Position numbers and translations under genes: made by a program. A stretch of DNA of 64,000 nt from CAVRQM01 sp963756975 (lineage in GTDB: Bacteria; Pseudomonadota; Alphaproteobacteria; Acetobacterales; Acetobacteraceae). The notes beneath the pieces were generated by a model, which did not search any database, was not told the DNA's origin, and saw only the letters and a program-made list of their open reading frames with translations. Location: NCBI GenBank assembly GCA_963756975.1, contig CAVWPS010000001.1, positions 868,001 through 932,000 on the forward strand. Direction: 5' to 3'. Positions 10,110 to 19,137 of this stretch are shown piece by piece. How positions within the stretch are numbered: the stretch's first letter is position 1; every line of letters starts with the position of its first letter.

Positions 10110-10826
10110 ATGAGCGCGTTCACGTCGTTCGAGCCGCTGGAGCGCAGTTCCGTCGCCGAGCAGGTTGCCAAGCGGCTGCTCGGCCTCGTGCAGTCGCGCA
10201 ACCTGAAGCCGGGCGACCAGTTGCCGCCGGAGCGCGAATTGGCGGTGCTGATGCAGGTCAGCCGGCCAAGCCTGCGTGAGGCGTTGCGGGGGCTGCAGAT
10301 CCTGGGCGTGCTGAAGACGCGCCAAGGCGGCGGCGTCACCGTCTCGTCGCTCGAGGCGGCCGACATGCTCGGGCCATTGCAGTTTCTCATCACGTTGAAC
10401 GAGGAGAACGTGAACGCGCTGTACGAGGCACGCTGCCTGAACGAGGGCGGGATCGCGCGGATGGCCGCCGCGCGGATATCGGAAACCGCGCTCGGCCAAC
10501 TGCGGGCTTCGCTGGAGACGCAGAGCGGGCTGCTCGACGACCCCCTCTCGTTTCGTGTCTCCGACACCGAGTTTCACCGCGTCATCGCGGATGCCTCCGG
10601 CAACCCGTTCCTCGCGCGCGTGAGCGGGGCGTTCTACGTCCTCGGCATGGAATACCGCCGCATCGCCGCCGAGACGCCGGGGGTGATCCGGCAATCGTTC
10701 AGCGACCACGGCGCGATCGTCGCGGCGCTGACGATGCGCGATCCGGACGCGGCGGCTTCGGCCATGATCGCGCACATGACCCACGTGCAGGACTCCACCG
10801 TCGCGGCGATGGCGGCGGCACCATGA
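10110..10826 (+). CDS. GntR-family transcriptional regulator, FadR subfamily
   Basis: A 238-residue regulator. Residues about 10-75 are a winged helix-turn-helix: PGDQLPPERELAVLMQVSRPSLREALRGL, then the wing KTRQGGGVTV. The rest is an all-helical FCD effector domain; RVSDTEFHRVIADASGNPFL contains the Asp and His that hold a metal in this fold, and SDHGAIVAAL supplies another His. Such proteins usually sense the sugar acid or its catabolite and release the operator. It lies inside the operon it probably controls; the dyad at 6329-6343 is the best candidate site. It overlaps the next gene by four bases (ATGA). Confidence 0.92.
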   Translation: MSAFTSFEPLERSSVAEQVAKRLLGLVQSRNLKPGDQLPPERELAVLMQVSRPSLREALRGLQILGVLKTRQGGGVTVSSLEAADMLGPLQFLITLNEENVNALYEARCLNEGGIARMAAARISETALGQLRASLETQSGLLDDPLSFRVSDTEFHRVIADASGNPFLARVSGAFYVLGMEYRRIAAETPGVIRQSFSDHGAIVAALTMRDPDAAASAMIAHMTHVQDSTVAAMAAAP

Positions 10827-11860
10827 CGGCGCGCATCGGTCTGATCGGCGCGGGATGGTGGGCGGTCGTGAACCATCTGCCGGTGCTGCTCGCGAACCCC
10901 GATTGCGAGGTGGTGGCGATCAGCCGGCTCGGCCAGAGCGAACTCGCCGAAGTGCAGCGCGCGTTCGCGATCCCGCACGCGTTCGAGGATTACCGCGAAC
11001 TGCTGGACCGGGTGCCGCTCGACGGTGTCGTCATCGCGTCGCCGCACGTGTTGCACCACGACCATGCGCTCGCGGCGCTGGCGCATGGATGCCACGTCAT
11101 GGTCGAAAAGCCGCTTGCCACGACGGCAAGCGACGCCCGCGACATCGTCGAGGCGGCACGGCGTGCGGACCGTCAGGTGATCGTCCCGTACGGGTGGAAT
11201 TTCAGGCCGTGGACCGCGCACGCCAAACGCCTGCTGCGCGGGGTCGGGCGGGTCGAGCATGTGGTGTTGCAGATGGCCTCCGCACTCGAGGATCTGATGG
11301 CGGGCGAGCCGATGCGCGAAACGGAGGGTGCGATCTTCCGGCCGCCGCCGTCGACCTGGGCCGATCCGGCGCGGGCCGGCGGCTACGGCTGGGGGCAGTT
11401 GTCGCACGCGCTCGGGTTGCTGTTCACCATGTCCGACCTGACGCCCGAAGCCGCGTTCGCGATGACCGGTAAGTCGCCGTCGGGCGTCGATTACTACGAC
11501 GCGGCGGTGGTTCGCTTCGCGGGCGGGGCGACGGCGTCCCTGTCCGGCTCGGCAACCGTTCCGAAACATCGCGGCTTCCAGATCGACATGCGCGTGTTCG
11601 GCACCGAGGGCATGCTGCTGCTGGACATCGAGCGTGAGCGGCTGGAACTGCGGCGGCGGGACGGGGCGGACGAGATCGTGTCGCTGTCGCCCGGCGACGG
11701 GGCGTACGAATGTGCGACCCCGCTGACAGTGTTCGTCGATATTTGCCTGGGCCGCTCGCCCGACAATCCTGCGCCGGGCGAGGTGGGACTGAAGGCCGTC
11801 CAAGTGTTGGACGCGATGTACAGGTCGGCCGCAAGCGGGTTGCTGGAGGCGGTACGATGA
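10823..11860 (+). CDS. Gfo/Idh/MocA-family NAD(P)-dependent oxidoreductase
   Basis: A 345-residue dehydrogenase. The Rossmann motif IGLIGAGWWA is at the N-terminus, VMVEKPLATTASDARDIV contains the EKP motif whose Lys acts in catalysis, and the C-terminal beta-sheet domain includes the GGYGWGQLSHALGL segment with a conserved His. Family members oxidise hydroxyl groups of sugars and inositols. Its place between regulator and TIM-barrel isomerase suggests oxidation of the imported sugar or an intermediate. Start overlaps the regulator (ATGA) and its end overlaps the next start (ATGA). Confidence 0.92.
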   Translation: MTARIGLIGAGWWAVVNHLPVLLANPDCEVVAISRLGQSELAEVQRAFAIPHAFEDYRELLDRVPLDGVVIASPHVLHHDHALAALAHGCHVMVEKPLATTASDARDIVEAARRADRQVIVPYGWNFRPWTAHAKRLLRGVGRVEHVVLQMASALEDLMAGEPMRETEGAIFRPPPSTWADPARAGGYGWGQLSHALGLLFTMSDLTPEAAFAMTGKSPSGVDYYDAAVVRFAGGATASLSGSATVPKHRGFQIDMRVFGTEGMLLLDIERERLELRRRDGADEIVSLSPGDGAYECATPLTVFVDICLGRSPDNPAPGEVGLKAVQVLDAMYRSAASGLLEAVR

Positions 11861-12673
11861 AGCTCGGTCTCACCTCGTGGTCGCTGCGCGATTGTTCGTT
11901 GACCGAAGCCGCCGCGATCGCGCGCGTGTTGAAATTCGAGGCGCTCGATCTCGGGTATTTCTACCGGCCCGCGCTGGACAAGGCGGCGCTGCTGCGTGAC
12001 CCGGACCGGGCGGCGGCCGACATCGCCGCACTCGGGATCGCGACGCCGAATTTGTATCACCTGTTCGGGGACAGTGTTGCGGACCGCAACCTCGCCGATC
12101 CGCGCCACCGTGCCGCGAACGAGGCGGATTTCCGGCAGGTGGTGACGTTTTGCCGGACCGCCGGCATCGGGTCCGTATTCGTGCTGCCCGGCATCGTCAA
12201 TGCGGGCCAGAGTCGCGAGGCGGCGCTGGCGCAGTCGGCGGCCTCGCTGAACGCGTTGTTGCCGATCGCGCAGGATGCGGGCGTGATCCTGACGGTGGAA
12301 GCGCATGTTCATTCGCTGGCGCAGGCCCCGTCCGTCGTCCTCGATTTGCTGGACCGCGTGCCCGGCCTGCGCCTGACGCTCGATTACGCGCATTTCGTGT
12401 GTTGCGGCTATCGACAGGAGGAAGTCGACATGCTGGCGGCCCATGCGGCGCATGTTCACCTGCGCCAAGCGCGGCCGGGATCCCTGCAGGCCAAGGCGCG
12501 GGAGGGTACGATCGACATCGAGGCGATGCTCGGGACGCTGCGTGACGCGGGCTACGACGGAGTATTGTCCGATCGAATACGTCCATCAGGATTACATGGG
12601 CACGCTGCACGACGACGTGCTGACGGAGACGATTTCGATGCGCGACCGGGTGCGTGCGTGGATGGCATCGTGA
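11857..12673 (+). pseudogene. Sugar phosphate isomerase/epimerase (xylose-isomerase-like TIM barrel), one frameshift
   Basis: About 270 residues when the frame is repaired. MKLGLTSWSLRD, ILTVEAHVHS with a metal Glu, LRLTLDYAHFVC with Asp and His, and HVHLRQARPG are typical of the AP-endonuclease-2 barrel enzymes, which isomerise or epimerise sugars using a divalent metal. At 12571 one extra G (TCC-G-ATC) shifts the frame. Removing it gives LSIEYVHQDYMGT, whose Glu is the expected last metal ligand, and a stop that overlaps the SDR start. Without repair the frame runs on into the SDR and makes a false fusion. A sequence error is the simplest explanation. Confidence 0.85.
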
Positions 12674-13431
12674 ACACGGCACTCGTGACCGGCGGCGCCG
12701 GCGGCATCGGCGCCGAAGTTGCGCGGCGGCTCGCGGCCGACGGGTTCGACCTCGTCGTCGCCGATCTCGACGGCGATGCGGCCGCGCGCGTCGCCGCCCC
12801 ATTCGGGCGTGGCATCGCGATCGACATTTCCGACGAGGCTTCGGTCGAAGCGGCTTTCCGGGCGGTCGGTTCGCTGGCGGTGCTGGTCAACTGCGCCGGC
12901 ATCCATCTGCAGAAGCTGGTGATCGACACCAGCGCGGCCGAATGGGACCGCATCCAGACCGTCAACGCGCGCGGGCCGTTCCTCACCTGCCGTGCGGCGG
13001 CGCGCGCGATGATGCCGGCCGGCACCGGGCGCATCATCAACATCGCCACACGGCTCGGGTTCGGGAACCCGTATTCCAGCGCGTACATGGCGTCGAAGAA
13101 CGCGCTGTGGGGTTTCACCCAGTGCCTCGCGGTCGAACTCGCCGGCTACGGCATCACCGTCAACGCGGTCGCACCCGGCCATGTCGGCCCCGGCACCGGG
13201 ATGGAGCGGCAGTTTCGCGAGAAGGCGGAAAAGCTCGGTCTGACGTGGGACGCGTTCGAGGCGCAGGTGCTGAAGACGATTCCGCTCGGCCGCTGGTGCC
13301 GCCCGGCGGATGTCGCGGCCGCCGTGTCGTACGTGGCGTCACCCGGTGCGTCGTTCGTCACGGGCGAGCTGATCAACGTCACCGGCGGTTTCGTCGGCTA
13401 CGGCATCGCGCCGCCGAGGGAACCGGCATGA
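12670..13431 (+). CDS. SDR-family oxidoreductase
   Basis: A 253-residue short-chain dehydrogenase starting at GTG, whose GTGA overlaps the preceding stop. TGGAGGIG is the cofactor loop at about residues 8-15, VVADLDGD ends strand two with an Asp favouring NAD over NADP, VLVNCAG is strand four, and S-x-YMASK supplies the catalytic Tyr and Lys. NVTGGFVGYG closes the fold. Probably oxidises a sugar or sugar-acid hydroxyl in the pathway encoded here; similar SDRs act as L-fucose or L-rhamnose dehydrogenases, but the substrate is not evident. Confidence 0.92.
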   Translation: MNTALVTGGAGGIGAEVARRLAADGFDLVVADLDGDAAARVAAPFGRGIAIDISDEASVEAAFRAVGSLAVLVNCAGIHLQKLVIDTSAAEWDRIQTVNARGPFLTCRAAARAMMPAGTGRIINIATRLGFGNPYSSAYMASKNALWGFTQCLAVELAGYGITVNAVAPGHVGPGTGMERQFREKAEKLGLTWDAFEAQVLKTIPLGRWCRPADVAAAVSYVASPGASFVTGELINVTGGFVGYGIAPPREPA

Positions 13432-14216
13432 GCAAGGATCTTCGCGGCGGCGGGCTCGGCCGGGTGACGGCCGACGACATCGTGCGGCCCGGCTTTTCGA
13501 CGCCATGGGATGCGCCGACGATCCCGCCGTACCCGTTCACGTTCCGGAATGTCGAGGTGCTGACGGTGGTCTGGCGCACCACGGAGGCGGCGGTGGCCCG
13601 CGTGTTGCCGCCGCCTTTGCAGCCGGCGAGCGACGTCGTGCTCGCGCACATCTACCGGATGAACGACACCGACTGGCTCGGTCCGTATTTCGAGAGCAAC
13701 GTTTCCGTCGGGTGCAGGCTCGGCGATGTCGCGGGATCGTACTCGCCCTATCTGGTGCTCAGCTCCGATGTCGGGGTCGCGCATGGGCGCGAGATGCACG
13801 GGCAGCCGAAGAAGTTGGGGGAGCCACGGCTGGACTATCGCGGCGATCTCGTCGTCGGATCGGTGTCGCGCAACGGCATCGACATGCTGATCGGGACGAT
13901 GGCGTACAAGCAGCGTCGCGACACGTTGGCGAGCCTTACCGCGCATTTCGACTTCGCCGAGAACATCAACCTTAAAGTCGCCGACCATATCGACGGCCGC
14001 CCCGCCATCCGGCAGCTGACGGCGCGGCGGCTGTCCGACGTGACGCTGCACGAATGCTGGGGCGGTCCCTGCACCGTGGAACTCCGGCCGAATGCGCAGG
14101 TGCCGATCCACCGGCTGCCGGTCGTCGACATGCTGGACGGGCTGCATTGGCGGGCGGACTTCACGCTCGTGCCCGGGCGGATCATCCACGATTACCTGAC
14201 GGAGAGCGGCGCATGA
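13428..14216 (+). CDS. Acetoacetate decarboxylase family protein
   Basis: A 262-residue protein of the ADC fold. The REMHGQPKKLGEPRL segment places a Lys pair at 128-129, matching the Schiff-base lysine and its neighbour in acetoacetate decarboxylase. Family members outside classic ADC also do aldolase, dehydratase or lactonase-like chemistry on keto acids. In this sugar operon it probably works on a keto-acid intermediate. The start overlaps the SDR stop (ATGA), and its stop overlaps the mutarotase start (ATGA). Confidence 0.9.
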   Translation: MSKDLRGGGLGRVTADDIVRPGFSTPWDAPTIPPYPFTFRNVEVLTVVWRTTEAAVARVLPPPLQPASDVVLAHIYRMNDTDWLGPYFESNVSVGCRLGDVAGSYSPYLVLSSDVGVAHGREMHGQPKKLGEPRLDYRGDLVVGSVSRNGIDMLIGTMAYKQRRDTLASLTAHFDFAENINLKVADHIDGRPAIRQLTARRLSDVTLHECWGGPCTVELRPNAQVPIHRLPVVDMLDGLHWRADFTLVPGRIIHDYLTESGA

Positions 14217-14527
14217 GCCGGTATGCCTGGAACCTCGAAGTGCGGCCCGGCTACGAGGACGAATACAAGCGCCGCCATGACGAGATCTGGCCCGAGATGC
14301 TGGACGCGTTGCGGGCGGCGGGCATCCGCAACTACTCGATCTTTCGGCTCGGCCTGCAACTGATCGGGTATTTCGAGACCGACGATCTGGACCGGACCAT
14401 CGCGATCCTGCGCGACGATCCGGTGAATGCGCGCTGGGGCGAGTCGATGGCGCCGCTGATGCGGATCGAGATCGATCCTCGTCGCGGTTTCCCGTTCCTG
14501 CTGCCCCTGCAATGGCACATGGACTGA
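14213..14527 (+). CDS. rhaM: L-rhamnose mutarotase family protein
   Basis: A 104-residue dimeric ferredoxin-like protein. LEVRPGYEDEYKRRHDEIWPEM contains the conserved His of the RhaM/RhaU family, and GIRNYSIFRLGLQLIGYFE plus RWGESMAPLM complete the signature. The enzyme speeds interconversion of alpha and beta anomers of L-rhamnose or a similar 6-deoxy sugar after import. It is the strongest single hint that this island handles L-rhamnose, L-fucose or a close relative. Overlaps the ADC-like gene by four bases. Confidence 0.93.
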   Translation: MSRYAWNLEVRPGYEDEYKRRHDEIWPEMLDALRAAGIRNYSIFRLGLQLIGYFETDDLDRTIAILRDDPVNARWGESMAPLMRIEIDPRRGFPFLLPLQWHMD

Positions 14528-14529
14528 CC

Positions 14530-14755
14530 ATGGACGAGATCGCAATCGTGACCGGCGCGGGCCGGGGCATCGGCGCGGCCACCGCCGTCGCACTTGCGCG
14601 GGCCGGGGCGCGCGTCGTGGTTGCGGCACGCATGTTGGCCGACACGCGGACGATAGCGGCGACGCTGCCGCCGGATCGCGCCCCCGGCCGCCGGCCGTGA
14701 CGTGACGAACGCGGACGATGTCGCGGCCCTTATGCGCGACACGCCGCCGGCCTAG
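14530..14755 (+). pseudogene. Remnant of an SDR-family oxidoreductase
   Basis: Starts two bases after the mutarotase stop. The first 40 residues are a good SDR N-terminus (IVTGAGRGIGAATAVALA, then ARVVVAARM), but a frameshift near 14690 moves the next part, DVTNADDVAALM, into another frame, and the coding region ends at a TAG at 14753. Everything from strand four to the catalytic Tyr is missing. Its end overlaps the stop of the convergent isomerase gene. This is a truncated copy, probably cut by the rearrangement that placed the isomerase here. Confidence 0.75.
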
Positions 14756-16200
14756 ACCTCGATCGTCGCGATCCCGGTCAATTTCCCGAGCTTCCTGATC
14801 CGGTCGGCGATGTGCCCGATTCCGACCGCGCAATGGTGGGCCGGGCCATGGCTGTTCCAAGCCTCGACGAACTTTCGCGCGCCACCGGGAAAACGGTACC
14901 GGCTATTGGTGTTGCCGATTTCCAGGATCGGCCCCGCGACCAACTCGCCCTCCGCGCACAGCAGGCTCAGCCCGCCGTGTCCGTCCTCGATCACCGAAAG
15001 CAGGGTGACCGGCCCGTGGCGCACAGACATTTCGACGCTGACGCCGGCACCGACCTTGCCGTGATAGACTTGCAACGGCCGCACCTTGGTTCGGCCCTGC
15101 GCGATGCCGATATGGCCGGGCCCGTCGTGCCCCATCAGCACGACATCGTCCGTGTAGTCGACGGCGTAGAACTCGGTGAACGATCCGCCGGCGCTAAAAC
15201 TGTCCATGATCTTCATCGCCTGCGCGTTCTTGACCTCGTACTCTCCGGCGACGGGGATGCCGCGCGCGGTGAGCAGCGAGCAGCCGAGAATGATCGAGCT
15301 GATCGCGTCACGCTGCTCGAACCCGTCGACGGACGCGTAATAATACGCGAGCGAGCCGAGCGCGTGGCGTTCGACCAGCCGGTCCAGGGCCACGGACGTT
15401 CGTGCCGCGCGCAGAATCTCGGCGGGATCGCATTCCGCGTCGATGTCGAACTCGTCGCCGAACAACGCAACCCGGTCGCGGGTGTCGGTGTCGGTGACAT
15501 GCCGGCGAAGATCGGCCAGTTCGTCGATCTCGATAATCTCGATGTGACCGCCGAACGCGACGAGCTGCGCCGTGGTGTCGGACGCGATGTCGAGCATGCC
15601 GTTGTAGTAGCGTCCCATCAGACCGAGACGGTTGTGCGACATCACGTTCGCGACGTGCGCCGCCTCGATCCAGCCGGCGATCTCGGCGTCGACGGCCGGG
15701 TCGCCGTTCAGCACGCCGGTCACCTGGTGAAATGGGATGCCCGCGCGACGGAACACGTTGGCGATCTCCGGGGCCGGGCAGGCACCGCAATACGCGAGCC
15801 ACTCGCCCGTCATCGCCGTGCGGTCGGTCATCGCGTTGAACCGCGCGTAGTCGATCGCCGGTTCGGGCTGCAGGTTCAGCACGATCACCGGAACGCGCGC
15901 GCGCCGCACGACCGGCAGCACGGTCGAGGATAGGGCGTAGGTCGTGGCATACAGGAACAGGATGTCGACGTCGGCGCGCCGGAACCGGTGGCCCGCGTCG
16001 CTCGCCATCTCCGGGCTGTCGATCAGGCCGAGATTGACGATCTCAGCGTCACCACGCCGAAGTGTCCGGGCCACCTGTTCGACATAGCCGCGCAGCCGCG
16101 CTTCCAGGCCATCGAATTGCGGCCAGTAGGCGTCGAGCCCGATGCCGAATAGCCCGATCGTCAGTCGATGCGGTGTCAATTTCTGACGGTCCTCACCCAT
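14752..16200 (-). CDS. L-arabinose/L-fucose isomerase family protein
   Basis: A 482-residue cytosolic ketol isomerase. The AGEYEVKNAQ element (Glu320), SFTEFYAVDY (Glu343), LMGHDGPGHIG (His358) and GPAHHCAVGIGH give the Glu-Glu-His-His manganese site of arabinose isomerases. The N-terminal GLFGIGLDAYWPQF and ILFLYATTYALSSTVLPVV parts match a large uncharacterised clade of AraA-like proteins next to sugar ABC systems. It would convert an aldose to a ketose, possibly L-rhamnose, L-fucose or L-arabinose. It converges with the truncated SDR, and 79 bases separate it from metY with no clear terminator. Confidence 0.88.
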   Translation of the reverse strand: MGEDRQKLTPHRLTIGLFGIGLDAYWPQFDGLEARLRGYVEQVARTLRRGDAEIVNLGLIDSPEMASDAGHRFRRADVDILFLYATTYALSSTVLPVVRRARVPVIVLNLQPEPAIDYARFNAMTDRTAMTGEWLAYCGACPAPEIANVFRRAGIPFHQVTGVLNGDPAVDAEIAGWIEAAHVANVMSHNRLGLMGRYYNGMLDIASDTTAQLVAFGGHIEIIEIDELADLRRHVTDTDTRDRVALFGDEFDIDAECDPAEILRAARTSVALDRLVERHALGSLAYYYASVDGFEQRDAISSIILGCSLLTARGIPVAGEYEVKNAQAMKIMDSFSAGGSFTEFYAVDYTDDVVLMGHDGPGHIGIAQGRTKVRPLQVYHGKVGAGVSVEMSVRHGPVTLLSVIEDGHGGLSLLCAEGELVAGPILEIGNTNSRYRFPGGARKFVEAWNSHGPAHHCAVGIGHIADRIRKLGKLTGIATIEV

Positions 16201-16279
16201 GTTGCCCGAGTTAAGCGCTGTTCAGACCTTCTTAGGATGCGGTGTCGGCGTTGCATACGCCGGCACCGCCCCCCAAGGC

Positions 16280-17605
16280 TCAGGCGGCCGCCAGGGCCTG
16301 CGTCAGGTCGGACACGATGTCGTCGATGTGCTCCAGGCCGATCGACAACCGCACGTAGCCCGGCGTCACGCCGGCCGAGAGTTGCTCCGTCTCGGACAGC
16401 TGGGAATGCGTGGTGCTGGCGGGATGGATCGCCAGGCTGCGCGCGTCGCCGATGTTGGCGACGTGGTAGAACAGTTGCAGCGCGTCGATGAACCGCTTGC
16501 CGGCCTCGACGCCACCGGCCAGCTCGAATCCGACCAGGCCGCCATAGCCGCCGCGCAACAGCGCGTCCGCCCGGCGGCGCGTCTCCCCGGTCTGCAGGCC
16601 GGGATAGATCACGCGCGAAATCTTGCCGTGCCCGGCAAGGAAGTCGGCGACCTTCGCCGCGTTGGCAACGTGACGCTCCAACCGCACGGGCAACGATTCG
16701 AGCCCCTGGATCGTCTGGAACGCGGCCAGCGGGGTCGCCGCCGCGCCGATGTCGCGCAACAGGCTGACGCGCGCGCGCAGGATGTAGGCGATCGGGCCGA
16801 GCGGCTTGGCGGCGTCGATCCAGTTGGCACCGTGATAGGCCGGATCGGGCTCCGACAGCAGCGGGAAGCGCGCGCGATGCTCCTCCCACGGGAAGTTGCC
16901 GCCGTCCACGATGATCCCGCCGATGGTCGTGCCGTGGCCGCCGATGTATTTCGTCGTCGAATACACGACGATTGCGGCACCGTGATCGAGCGGCCGCGCC
17001 AGGATGGGGGCCGCGGTGTTGTCCACGATCAGCGGGATGCCGAGCCGCCGTCCGATCGCGGCGACCTCGGCCACCGGAAAGACCTCCAGCTTCGGGTTCG
17101 GCAGCGTCTCGGCGTAGTAGGCGCGCGTGCGATCGTCGCTGGCCCGCGCGAAGGCTTCCGGATCGGCCGGGTCGACGAAGCGCACTTCGATCCCGAGCCG
17201 CTTGAGCGTGTTGGCGAACAGCGCCCAGGTGCCGCCGTACAGGTCGGTCGAACTGACGATGTTGTCGCCCGCCTGCGCCACCGTCAGCACCGCGAACGTC
17301 GACGCGGCCTGTCCGGACGATACCGCCAGCGCCGCGACGCCACCCTCGAGCCGTGCGATCCGCTGCTCCAGCGCGTCGACGGTCGGATTGCCGATCCGGG
17401 TGTAGATGTTGCCGAGTTCCTGCAGCGAGAACAGCCGGCCCGCGTGCGCGGTGTCCGCGAACTGAAACGACGTGGTCTGATAGATCGGCACAGCGACGGC
17501 GCCCGTCGAAGGGTCGGACCGCCACGTGCCCCCGTGCAGCGCGATGGTCTCGGGATGGCGCGTCGTGTCGGCCAGACGCTTCGGCGGCAGGTTGGTGTCG
17601 GGCAT
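16280..17605 (-). CDS. metY: O-acetylhomoserine aminocarboxypropyltransferase (sulfhydrylase)
   Basis: A 441-residue PLP enzyme of the Cys/Met metabolism family. SSGQAASTFAVL binds the phosphate, LIVDNTAAP holds Asp195 that pairs with the pyridine nitrogen, and YSTTKYIGGHGT carries the Schiff-base Lys219. The length and the long insert after the lysine fit MetY rather than MetB or MetZ. It makes homocysteine from O-acetylhomoserine and sulfide. A GAAAGGA-type ribosome site precedes the ATG. About 200 bases separate it from the divergent monooxygenase gene; a hairpin in its leader is listed separately. Confidence 0.92.
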   Translation of the reverse strand: MPDTNLPPKRLADTTRHPETIALHGGTWRSDPSTGAVAVPIYQTTSFQFADTAHAGRLFSLQELGNIYTRIGNPTVDALEQRIARLEGGVAALAVSSGQAASTFAVLTVAQAGDNIVSSTDLYGGTWALFANTLKRLGIEVRFVDPADPEAFARASDDRTRAYYAETLPNPKLEVFPVAEVAAIGRRLGIPLIVDNTAAPILARPLDHGAAIVVYSTTKYIGGHGTTIGGIIVDGGNFPWEEHRARFPLLSEPDPAYHGANWIDAAKPLGPIAYILRARVSLLRDIGAAATPLAAFQTIQGLESLPVRLERHVANAAKVADFLAGHGKISRVIYPGLQTGETRRRADALLRGGYGGLVGFELAGGVEAGKRFIDALQLFYHVANIGDARSLAIHPASTTHSQLSETEQLSAGVTPGYVRLSIGLEHIDDIVSDLTQALAAA

Positions 17606-17641
17606 GACAGATCCTTTCTGGAGGTCCGGAAGTCCCGCCGC

Positions 17642-17677
17642 CGCTGCTGGCCGTCAGCGGTCTTTTCGCCAGCGGCG
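17642..17677 (-). promoter_or_regulatory. Hairpin in the metY leader
   Basis: A ten-pair stem (17642-17651 with 17668-17677, one T-G pair) closes a 16-base loop about 37 bases before the metY start. There is no T-run after it, so it does not look like a simple terminator. Methionine genes in alphaproteobacteria often have SAM-responsive leaders, but the conserved SAM-II core is not recognisable here. It may be an unrelated mRNA structure. Confidence 0.3.
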
Positions 17678-17805
17678 CGGCTTGCGCCCAATCCGTTACA
17701 GCCGCCACGATCATTTGACAACTCGACATCGTGCCAAGTTCGGTCTTACGCGTCCATGTCGTGGTATGCCTCGGGCCTCCCGACATCGCTGACAGGACAA
17801 CCGAC

Positions 17806-19134
17806 ATGACCGGCTCGCGAAAATTGCACCTCGGCGCGTTCATGCGGCCCGTCAGCATCCACACCGGCGCGTGGCGCTATCCGGGCGCCTATCCCGATGC
17901 CAACTTCAACCTCGCCCACTTGCGGACCTTCATCCGCCGGCTGGAGGCCGCGAAGTTCGACGCGTTCTTCATGGCCGACCATCTGGCGGTGCTGAACATG
18001 CCGGTCGACGCGCTCAAGCGCAGTCACACCGTCACCTCGTTCGAGCCGTTCACCCTGCTGTCCGCGCTCGCGGGCGCGACCGAGCGGATCGGGCTGGTCG
18101 CGACGGCGTCGACCACGTTCGACGAGCCGTACCACGTCGCCCGCCGGTTCGCGTCGCTCGACCACATCAGCGACGGCCGGGCGGGATGGAACATCGTCAC
18201 CACGGCGAACCCGGACGCGGCGCTGAATTTCGGCTACACCAGCCTGACGGATCACGACGAGCGGTATGTCCGCGCGCGAGAGTTCTACGACGTGGTCACC
18301 GGATTATGGGACAGCTTCGCCGACGACGCCTTCATCCGCGACGTCGACAGCGGCATCTACTTCGACCCCGCGCGCATGCACGTGCTCGATCACAAGGGGC
18401 CCAGCCTTTCGGTGCGCGGGCCGCTCAATATCGCGCGGCCGGTGCAGGGCTGGCCGGTCATCGTGCAGGCCGGCGCGTCCGAACCGGGGCGACAGCTCGC
18501 CGCCGAGACGGCGGAGGTCATCTTCGGCGCGGTCCCGACGCTCGACGCGGGCAAGACGTTCTATGCCGACATCAAGCGCCGGATGCGTGAGATCGGCCGT
18601 GACCCGGCGGATCTGAAAATCCTGCCGGCGGCGTTCGTCGTCGTCGCCGACACGATCGATGAGGCGCGGGCCGAACGCGCGCGCCTCGACGGGCTGGTCC
18701 ACTACGACAGCGGCATCGGCTCGCTGAACGGCATGCTGGATTACGACGTGTCCGGTTTCGACCCGGACGGCCCGTTGCCCGAAATCCCCGAGACCAACGC
18801 CGCGCGAACACAACGCGCGAACATGGTCGAGCTTGCCAGAAAGGAGAATCTCACGATCCGGCAGCTCGCTCAGCGGGCCGGAAGTTACGCGGGCCTGTCG
18901 TTCGTGGGCACGCCGGCGTCGGTCGCCGACGAGATGGAGCGCTGGCTCGCCGAGGAGGGTTCGGACGGGTTCAACGTCATGTTCCCCTGGCTCCCCGGCG
19001 GACTGGACGCTGTCGCCGACAAGCTCGTTCCCGAACTTCAGCGCCGGGGCCTGTTCCGGACGGAATACGACGGCCGGACGCTTCGGGACCACCTTGGACT
19101 GCGCAGGCCGCCCAACCGCTTCTTTCCGGACTGA
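17806..19134 (+). CDS. LLM-class flavin-dependent monooxygenase (NtaA/SnaA/DszA type)
   Basis: A 442-residue bacterial-luciferase-like TIM-barrel monooxygenase that uses reduced FMN supplied by a separate reductase. LGAFMRPVSIHTGAWR at the N-terminus, FDAFFMADHL, GLVATASTTFDEPYHVAR and SDGRAGWNIVTTANPDAALNFG are the signature segments of the NtaA/SnaA/DszA group; PVIVQAGASEPGRQLAAE is the C-terminal family motif. Members open sulfonates, chelators and thiophenes. Its position divergent from metY suggests release of sulfur from organosulfur compounds, feeding sulfide to MetY, which is inference. The start after the ACAACCGAC region is chosen for homology; upstream codons look non-coding. Confidence 0.92.
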   Translation: MTGSRKLHLGAFMRPVSIHTGAWRYPGAYPDANFNLAHLRTFIRRLEAAKFDAFFMADHLAVLNMPVDALKRSHTVTSFEPFTLLSALAGATERIGLVATASTTFDEPYHVARRFASLDHISDGRAGWNIVTTANPDAALNFGYTSLTDHDERYVRAREFYDVVTGLWDSFADDAFIRDVDSGIYFDPARMHVLDHKGPSLSVRGPLNIARPVQGWPVIVQAGASEPGRQLAAETAEVIFGAVPTLDAGKTFYADIKRRMREIGRDPADLKILPAAFVVVADTIDEARAERARLDGLVHYDSGIGSLNGMLDYDVSGFDPDGPLPEIPETNAARTQRANMVELARKENLTIRQLAQRAGSYAGLSFVGTPASVADEMERWLAEEGSDGFNVMFPWLPGGLDAVADKLVPELQRRGLFRTEYDGRTLRDHLGLRRPPNRFFPD

Positions 19135-19137
19135 TCG

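Noticed and set aside
11710..13431. Apparent isomerase-SDR fusion protein in one long frame
   Set aside because: One extra G at 12571 causes it. Removing the base restores the isomerase C-terminus and a GTGA overlap with a separate SDR gene.
17606..17760. SAM-II riboswitch before metY
   Set aside because: A hairpin is present, but the conserved SAM-II pseudoknot core could not be matched by eye; kept only as an unassigned leader structure.
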